This document shows positions 4,465 through 8,905 of a stretch of DNA of 8,905 nucleotides, piece after piece (within the stretch, counting starts at the first letter, position 1; the number at the start of each line of letters is the position of its first letter). This DNA comes from Gaopeijia sp032250675 (GTDB lineage: Bacteria > Gemmatimonadota > Gemmatimonadetes > Longimicrobiales > Gaopeijiaceae), in the NCBI GenBank assembly GCA_032250675.1, contig JAVVEY010000108.1:1-8905 (forward strand), in the 5' to 3' direction. The translations under genes were made by a program, and so were the position numbers. The notes beneath the pieces were generated by a model. It ran no database searches. It saw nothing but the letters and a program-made list of their open reading frames with translations, and was not told where the DNA came from.

Positions 4465-7260
4465 ATGACGCTTCTCCTCATCCTCCTCATCCCGCTCACG
4501 GGCGCGCTCCTTCCGCCCTGGTTCGTGCGGTGGGGCCGTACACAGAGCGCGCTGGCGGCCGGGGGCGTGGCGGCGGCGTCCTTCATCCTCCTCATCTCGC
4601 TCCTCCCGCGCGTCCTCGCGGGCGAAACGCCGGCCTTCGATGTGCCGTGGATGCCCGCGATCGGGCTCGATCTGGCGCTCCGTCTCGACGGCCTCGGGCT
4701 CCTCTTCGCGCTCCTGATCCTCGGGATCGGGCTCCTCGTGATCCTCTACGCGCGCGACTACCTCTCGCGCGAGGATCCGATGGGGAGGTTCTACGCCTTC
4801 CTCCTCTTCTTCATGGCCTCGATGCTCGGGGTCGTGCTCGCCGACAACCTCTACCTCCTCCTGATCTTCTGGGAGCTGACGAGCCTCAGCTCCTTCCTCC
4901 TGATCGGCTTCTGGAAGCACCTCCCCGAGGCGCGTCAGGGCGCGCGGATGGCGCTCGTGATCACCGGGGGCGGCGGGCTCGCGATGCTCGCCGGCTTCGT
5001 CCTCCTGGGGCAGATCACCGGCACCACGCAGATCAGCGAGATCCTGGCGGCGGGCGACGTCGTGCGCTCCAGCGCGCTCTACGCGCCGATGCTGCTGCTG
5101 GTGCTCCTCGGCGCCTTCACGAAGTCCGCGCAGTTCCCCTTCCACTTCTGGCTGCCGCACGCGATGGCGGCGCCCACGCCGGTCAGCGCGTACCTGCACT
5201 CGGCCACGATGGTCAAGGCGGGGGTCTTCCTCCTCGCGCGCTTCCACCCCGCGCTGGCGGGCACGCAGCTCTGGTTCGTGGTGGTCACCGGCGTCGGGGT
5301 CGCGACGATGGTGATCGCCGCCTACATCGCGCTCAGCCGCCACGACCTCAAGGCGCTCCTGGCGTACTCGACGGTGAGCCACCTGGGGATCATCACCGCG
5401 TGCTTCGGGCTCGGCACCCCGGCGGCGGCGGTGGTGGGCGTCTTCCACATCCTGAACCACGCCGCCTTCAAGGCGAGTCTCTTCATGAACGCCGGGATCA
5501 TCGATCACGAGACGGGCACGCGCGACCTGCGCCGCCTCTCGGGGCTGCGGCACGCCCTCCCCGTCACCGGGCTGCTCGCGCTCGTGGCGTCGGCGGCGAT
5601 GGCGGGGCTGCCGCCGCTGAACGGCTTCCTGAGCAAGGAGATGTTCTTCGAGGAGGTGGTGCACGCCGAGGCCCACTTCGGCCCCGGGTGGCTCCTCCCG
5701 GTGATCGTGACGATCGGCGGGCTCTTCAGCGTGGCGTACTCGATCCGCTACGTGGCCGACGCCTTCGGCGGTCCCCCCGCCACCGATCTGCCGAAGGCGC
5801 CGCACGAGCCGCCCCGGACGATGCGCCTCCCCGTCGAGTTCCTCGTGCTCGCCTGCGTCGCGATCGGGCTCTTCCCGAACGCCGTCGCGGGGCGCCTCCT
5901 CGAGGCCGCCGCGGGCGCCACGGTCGGGGGCGAGCTCCCCTACTACTCGCTGGCGCTCTGGCACGGCTTCAACGCGCCGCTCCTCATGAGCGCGATCGCG
6001 ATCGCGGGCGGCGCGGTGGCGTGGCGGATGCGCGGGCGCGTGATCGCGCTGCACGAGGGCCCACTCGTCCTCCCGCGCGGCAAGGCGATCTTCGAGGCGG
6101 CTCTCGCGCGCGGCGTGGCGGCGGCCTCGGCGGTGACCGGCGCGCTCGAGACGGGCTCACTGCAGCGCTACCTCCTGCTGCTGGCCGTCGTCACCGTGGC
6201 CGCCGTCGGCGGCCCGCTCCTCACCGCCTCGTGGAGCGCGGGTGACGCGGTGACCACCCCGCTCGATCCGGTCAGCGGCGCCTTCTTCCTCTTCCTCGTC
6301 CTCGGCACCGTGGGCACCGCGGTGCTGCACCGCGACCGCATCCGCGCGCTCGTCTTCATCAGCGTCGTGGGGCTCGTCGTCTCGCTCGCCTTCGTGCACC
6401 TCTCGGCCCCCGACCTCGCGCTCACGCAGATCTCGGTGGAGGTCGTCACGATCGTGCTGCTGCTGCTGGCGCTGCACCTCCTCCCCGAGCAGAGCCCGCG
6501 CGAGGAGTCGCGCGGGGTGCTCGCGCGCGACGCCCTCGTGGCCGGGGCGGCCGGCACGGCGATCGCGACCGTCTCGTGGATCCTCCTCACCACCGATGTG
6601 GCGACGATCTCGGACTTCTTCCTCGCCGAGAGCAAGCCGGGGGGCGGGGGCTACAATGTGGTCAACGTCATCCTCGTCGACTTCCGCGGCTACGACACCT
6701 TCGGCGAGATCACCGTGCTCGGGATCGCCGCGCTCGGGATCTACGCGCTGATCGAGGGGATGGGGGTGCCCGAACGGTGGCGCGTGGGCTCGCCGATGGA
6801 CGAAGTGCGCTACCCCCTCCTCCTCACCACGGTGGCGCGCGTCGCGCTCCCCCTCTCGCTCGTCGTCTCGATCTACCTCTTCATGCGCGGCCACAACGAG
6901 CCGGGCGGGGGCTTCATCGCGGGGCTCGTGACCGCGGTCGCGCTCATCATCCAGTACATCGCCTCGGGGATCGGGTGGACGCGCGAACGACTCGGGCGCG
7001 ACCTGCACCAGGTGATCGGCGCCGGAATCCTCATCGCCGCGCTCACCGGGATCGGCGCGTGGATCTGGGGCTTCCCCTTCCTGACCGGGTGGTTCGACTA
7101 CATCCACCTCCCGGTGCTCGGCGAAGTCGAACTCGCCTCGGCCGTCCTCTTCGACCTCGGGGTCTACCTGACGGTCGTGGCGGTCGTTCTGCTCATGCTC
7201 ACCAATATGGGGAAGATCCGGAACGCCACCGCGGTCGACGTCCCCGACGACCAGGACTGA
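4465..7260 (+). CDS. mrpA: Fused MrpA-MrpB subunit of Na+(K+)/H+ antiporter
   Basis: A 931-residue polytopic protein combining MrpA with an MrpB domain. Order: NuoL-like N-terminal helices and proton-conducting transporter core (about 75-440), linker helices (450-590), MbhD/DUF4040-like helices (about 605-675), MbhE-like segment (about 715-765, GYDTFGE at 742-748), then the MnhB domain (about 783-915) with GHNEPGGGFIAG at 809-820. Charged membrane residues typical of the family are present: Glu137 in FWELTS, Lys220 in FTKSAQFPFHFW, His245 and Lys251 in LHSATMVKAG, Lys336 in NHAAFKAS and Lys391 in FLSKE. The Mrp complex exchanges internal Na+ or K+ for external H+ and supports pH and sodium tolerance. 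Separate MrpA proteins are near 800 residues, and the extra length is the MrpB fusion known from Pha/Mnh systems. No good Shine-Dalgarno precedes the ATG at 4465, but the first helix starts there and a stop lies close upstream. A complex I or hydrogenase subunit is unlikely given mrpC and mrpD downstream. Confidence 0.93.
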   Translation: MTLLLILLIPLTGALLPPWFVRWGRTQSALAAGGVAAASFILLISLLPRVLAGETPAFDVPWMPAIGLDLALRLDGLGLLFALLILGIGLLVILYARDYLSREDPMGRFYAFLLFFMASMLGVVLADNLYLLLIFWELTSLSSFLLIGFWKHLPEARQGARMALVITGGGGLAMLAGFVLLGQITGTTQISEILAAGDVVRSSALYAPMLLLVLLGAFTKSAQFPFHFWLPHAMAAPTPVSAYLHSATMVKAGVFLLARFHPALAGTQLWFVVVTGVGVATMVIAAYIALSRHDLKALLAYSTVSHLGIITACFGLGTPAAAVVGVFHILNHAAFKASLFMNAGIIDHETGTRDLRRLSGLRHALPVTGLLALVASAAMAGLPPLNGFLSKEMFFEEVVHAEAHFGPGWLLPVIVTIGGLFSVAYSIRYVADAFGGPPATDLPKAPHEPPRTMRLPVEFLVLACVAIGLFPNAVAGRLLEAAAGATVGGELPYYSLALWHGFNAPLLMSAIAIAGGAVAWRMRGRVIALHEGPLVLPRGKAIFEAALARGVAAASAVTGALETGSLQRYLLLLAVVTVAAVGGPLLTASWSAGDAVTTPLDPVSGAFFLFLVLGTVGTAVLHRDRIRALVFISVVGLVVSLAFVHLSAPDLALTQISVEVVTIVLLLLALHLLPEQSPREESRGVLARDALVAGAAGTAIATVSWILLTTDVATISDFFLAESKPGGGGYNVVNVILVDFRGYDTFGEITVLGIAALGIYALIEGMGVPERWRVGSPMDEVRYPLLLTTVARVALPLSLVVSIYLFMRGHNEPGGGFIAGLVTAVALIIQYIASGIGWTRERLGRDLHQVIGAGILIAALTGIGAWIWGFPFLTGWFDYIHLPVLGEVELASAVLFDLGVYLTVVAVVLLMLTNMGKIRNATAVDVPDDQD

Positions 7261-7264
7261 CGCC

Positions 7265-7645
7265 GTGGAACTCCTCGTCACCCTCTCGGTCGGCGTGCTC
7301 GTCGCGGGCGGCGTCTTCCTGATCCTCCGCCCGCGCACCTTCTCGACGATCCTCGGGCTCTCGCTCCTCTCGTATGCGGCGAACCTCTTCATCTTCGCGT
7401 CGAGCTACATCCGCACCGGGCTCGCGCCGCTCGCCTCGATCAAGGACGCCGACTTCCCCGACCCGCTCCCGCAGGCGCTCGTGCTGACCGCGATCGTGAT
7501 CAGCTTCGGGATGACCGGCTTCGTCGTGGTGCTCGGGTTGCGCGCGCACACCGAGCTCGGGAGCGATCACGTCGACGGAGCCGAGCCCGAGGCCGCGCCC
7601 GGGTCCGGGGCAGGGGCAGGGGCAGCGCCGGAGGGCACCGCATGA
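7265..7645 (+). CDS. mrpC: MrpC subunit of Na+/H+ antiporter (NuoK-like)
   Basis: A 126-residue membrane protein with three hydrophobic helices (about 3-21, 27-47 and 70-93), homologous to NuoK of complex I. Family landmarks are GLSLLSYAANLFIF (31-44) and DPLPQALVLTAIVISF (66-81), the latter nearly diagnostic of MnhC/MrpC. It sits in the same antiporter complex as the flanking subunits. The start is GTG at 7265, 4 nt after the MrpA/B stop, with AGGA (7253-7256) upstream, so translation is probably coupled. The last 30 residues or so form a hydrophilic, Gly/Ala/Pro-rich tail, longer than the minimal MrpC core; part of it is encoded by three tandem GGGGCA hexamers (7607-7624). The stop codon overlaps the mrpD start as ATGA. 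Identification is firm; gene names mnhC or phaC are synonyms. Confidence 0.93.
   Translation: MELLVTLSVGVLVAGGVFLILRPRTFSTILGLSLLSYAANLFIFASSYIRTGLAPLASIKDADFPDPLPQALVLTAIVISFGMTGFVVVLGLRAHTELGSDHVDGAEPEAAPGSGAGAGAAPEGTA
7607..7624 (+). repeat. (GGGGCA)x3 microsatellite in the mrpC tail
   Basis: Three perfect tandem copies of GGGGCA encode the Gly-Ala run in the hydrophilic C-terminal tail of MrpC. The unit length of six keeps the frame, so copy-number change would only alter tail length. The copies end 17 nt before the mrpD start codon and 5 nt before its Shine-Dalgarno (GGAGGG, 7630-7635). Confidence 0.85.
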
Positions 7646-8905
7646 GCCACCTCCCGATCCTCCCCGTGGTGCTGCCGGCGCTGACCGCCGTCACGCTCCT
7701 CCTCGCCGCGCGGCTGGCGATCGCGACCCAGCGCGCGCTGAGCCTCCTCTCGATCTTCGCGCTCGTCGGGGTGAGCATCGCGCTCATCGCCGAAGCCTCG
7801 ACGGGCACGCTCACCCCCTATCGCCTCGGCGACTGGTCGGCGCCCTTCGGGATCGTCCTCGTCGTGGACCGGCTCGCCGCCCTCATGGTCGCGCTCACCG
7901 CGCTCCTCGCCGTGGCCGTCGCGGCCTTCGCGGCGCGCGGGTGGGACCTCGCCGGGCGCAACTTCCACGCGCTGCTCCACTTCCAGCTCATGGGGCTCAA
8001 CGGCGCCTTCCTGACGGGCGACATCTTCAACCTCTTCGTCTTCTTCGAGATCCTCCTGATCGCCTCGTACGGGCTGATGCTGCACGGCGGGGGACGCGAG
8101 CGCGTGGGCGCCGGGGTGCACTACGTCATCCTCAACCTCGGCGGCTCGGCGCTCTTCGTGATCGGGCTCGGGATGGTGTACGGCTCGCTCGGCACGCTCA
8201 ACATGGCCGACCTCGCGCTGCGCGTGCGCGAGGTGCCCGCCGGGCTCGAGGCGGTGGTGCAGGCCGCCGCGCTCCTCCTCCTCGTGGTCTTCGCGCTCAA
8301 GGCCGCGCTCCTCCCCCTCTACTTCTGGCTGCCGCGCACCTACGGCGCGGCGTCCGCCCCGGTGGCCGCGCTCTTCGCGATCATGACGAAGGTGGGGGTG
8401 TACGCGATCGTGCGCGTCTACACCCTCGTCTTCCCGGGCGAGGCGGCGGTGCTCGGAGGGCTCCCCGGGCGGGTGCTCCTCCCCGTCGCGCTCGCCACGA
8501 TCGTCTTCGCCGCGCTCGGCGCGCTCGCCGCGAGGACGCTGCGCGGGATGGTCGCGAACCTCCTCGTCGTCTCGATCGGGGTGATGATGACCTCGATCGC
8601 GCTCTTCACCGAGGCGTCGCTGGCCGCCGGACTCTACTACATGGTGCACTCCACCCTGATCGTGGCCGCGCTCTTCCTGATCGTCGAGATGATCGCCGCC
8701 GAGCGGGGCGACGCGCGCGACGCGCTCACCTCCGCCCCGCAGGTCACCCACCCCGCCCTCCTCGGCACGCTCTTCTTCGTGGCCGCCGCGGCGGTCGGCG
8801 GGCTGCCCCCCTTCGGCGGCTTCCTCGGCAAGGTCTACGTGCTGCAGAGCGCGGCGGGCGCGCAGAGTGTGGCGTGGATCTGGACGATCGTGCTCGGGGG
8901 GAGTC
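7642..8905 (+). CDS. mrpD: MrpD subunit of Na+/H+ antiporter (partial)
   Basis: The first 421 residues of an MrpD protein (family length about 490-510); the frame continues through the right edge. MrpD is a NuoM/NuoN-type proton-conducting subunit of the Mrp complex. Seen: multiple transmembrane helices, Glu136 in NLFVFFEILLIASYGL (the TM5 Glu of the family), Lys220 in FALKAALLPLYFWLP, Lys250 in FAIMTKVGVYA, HSTL at 336-339 and Lys397 in GGLPPFGGFLGK. The positions match charged residues considered part of the proton path in this family. The ATG at 7642 overlaps the mrpC stop by four bases (ATGA) and has GGAGGG 6 nt upstream, which fits translational coupling. MrpE, MrpF and MrpG should follow if the operon has the usual order. 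A complex I NuoM is less likely because of the preceding MrpC and the short N-terminus. Confidence 0.93.
   Translation, partial: MSHLPILPVVLPALTAVTLLLAARLAIATQRALSLLSIFALVGVSIALIAEASTGTLTPYRLGDWSAPFGIVLVVDRLAALMVALTALLAVAVAAFAARGWDLAGRNFHALLHFQLMGLNGAFLTGDIFNLFVFFEILLIASYGLMLHGGGRERVGAGVHYVILNLGGSALFVIGLGMVYGSLGTLNMADLALRVREVPAGLEAVVQAAALLLLVVFALKAALLPLYFWLPRTYGAASAPVAALFAIMTKVGVYAIVRVYTLVFPGEAAVLGGLPGRVLLPVALATIVFAALGALAARTLRGMVANLLVVSIGVMMTSIALFTEASLAAGLYYMVHSTLIVAALFLIVEMIAAERGDARDALTSAPQVTHPALLGTLFFVAAAAVGGLPPFGGFLGKVYVLQSAAGAQSVAWIWTIVLGGS

Noticed and set aside
4210..6054. 614-codon minus-strand open frame opposite mrpA
   Set aside because: Antisense shadow: extreme Glu/Arg/His/Asp content without hydrophobic core, produced by CTC/GCG/ATC-rich codons of the membrane protein on the other strand.
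6157..7392. 411-codon minus-strand open frame opposite mrpA/mrpC
   Set aside because: Same antisense shadow signature; no ribosome site or recognisable domain, and the plus strand encodes conserved MnhB and MnhC motifs.
7567..8751. 394-codon minus-strand open frame opposite mrpD
   Set aside because: Antisense shadow with repeated Glu/Arg/Asp/His runs; the plus strand is a clear MrpD.
4465..8905. Complex I (nuo) or membrane-bound hydrogenase operon
   Set aside because: MrpA/D resemble NuoL/M, but the A/B fusion with GHNEPGGGFIAG followed by MrpC and MrpD in this order is specific to Mrp antiporters, and no quinone-reductase or hydrogenase subunit is present.
1..8905. CRISPR array, tRNA, rRNA, insertion sequence or prophage
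   Set aside because: I found no regularly spaced repeats, no cloverleaf with CCA-type end, and no transposase, integrase or terminal inverted repeats; the repeats seen are short and local.

Overview
The window is about 8.9 kb of very GC-rich bacterial DNA (strong preference for CTC, ATC, GGG and GCG codons) with ordinary bacterial signals: Shine-Dalgarno sites, tight gene overlaps and one ATGA stop/start junction. The gene set points to a free-living Gram-negative-type bacterium: a copper chaperone/ATPase pair, a lipoprotein acylase of the penicillin acylase family, an exported GLQLGLVN-repeat protein and a fused MrpA/B antiporter subunit. I lean towards Gemmatimonadota or a similar high-GC phylum. 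This is inference only, because no rRNA or marker gene is present.

Layout. Positions 1-835 on the minus strand hold a small copper operon: copZ (HMA chaperone, 835-620), then 10 nt later the start of a copper P-type ATPase (609 to the window edge, first 203 residues). Immediately upstream of copZ is a perfect TACCCCC-C-GGGGGTA palindrome that looks like a CsoR-type copper operator. Positions 836-1286 carry no convincing gene. They hold that operator, a 15-bp direct repeat, a cluster of GTCA/TGAC half-sites including a TGTCA-N6-TGACA palindrome, and a hairpin downstream of the acylase.

Positions 3548-1287 (minus) encode a 753-residue lipoprotein of the penicillin acylase (N-terminal nucleophile) family with recognisable catalytic Ser, His and Asn positions. 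The segment just before the nucleophile, expected to be the excised spacer, contains a 39-bp-period in-frame duplication. A 221-bp divergent promoter region (3549-3769) separates it from a plus-strand gene (3770-4318) for a secreted protein made of eight 14-15-residue repeats.

From 4465 to the right edge runs an mrp (mnh/pha) cation/proton antiporter operon on the plus strand: a fused mrpA-mrpB (4465-7260), mrpC (7265-7645, GTG start) and mrpD (7642 to the edge, 421 residues visible). mrpE, mrpF and mrpG would be expected beyond the window. The products form one membrane complex exchanging cytoplasmic Na+ (or K+) for external H+ in pH and sodium homeostasis. Two hairpins, one with an 11-bp perfect stem, separate mrp from the repeat-protein gene.

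I do not see an evidently new multi-gene system. The most interesting points are the acylase spacer repeat, the copper operator with a partial copy in the acylase/repeat-protein divergent promoter, the MrpA/B fusion, and the repeat protein itself.
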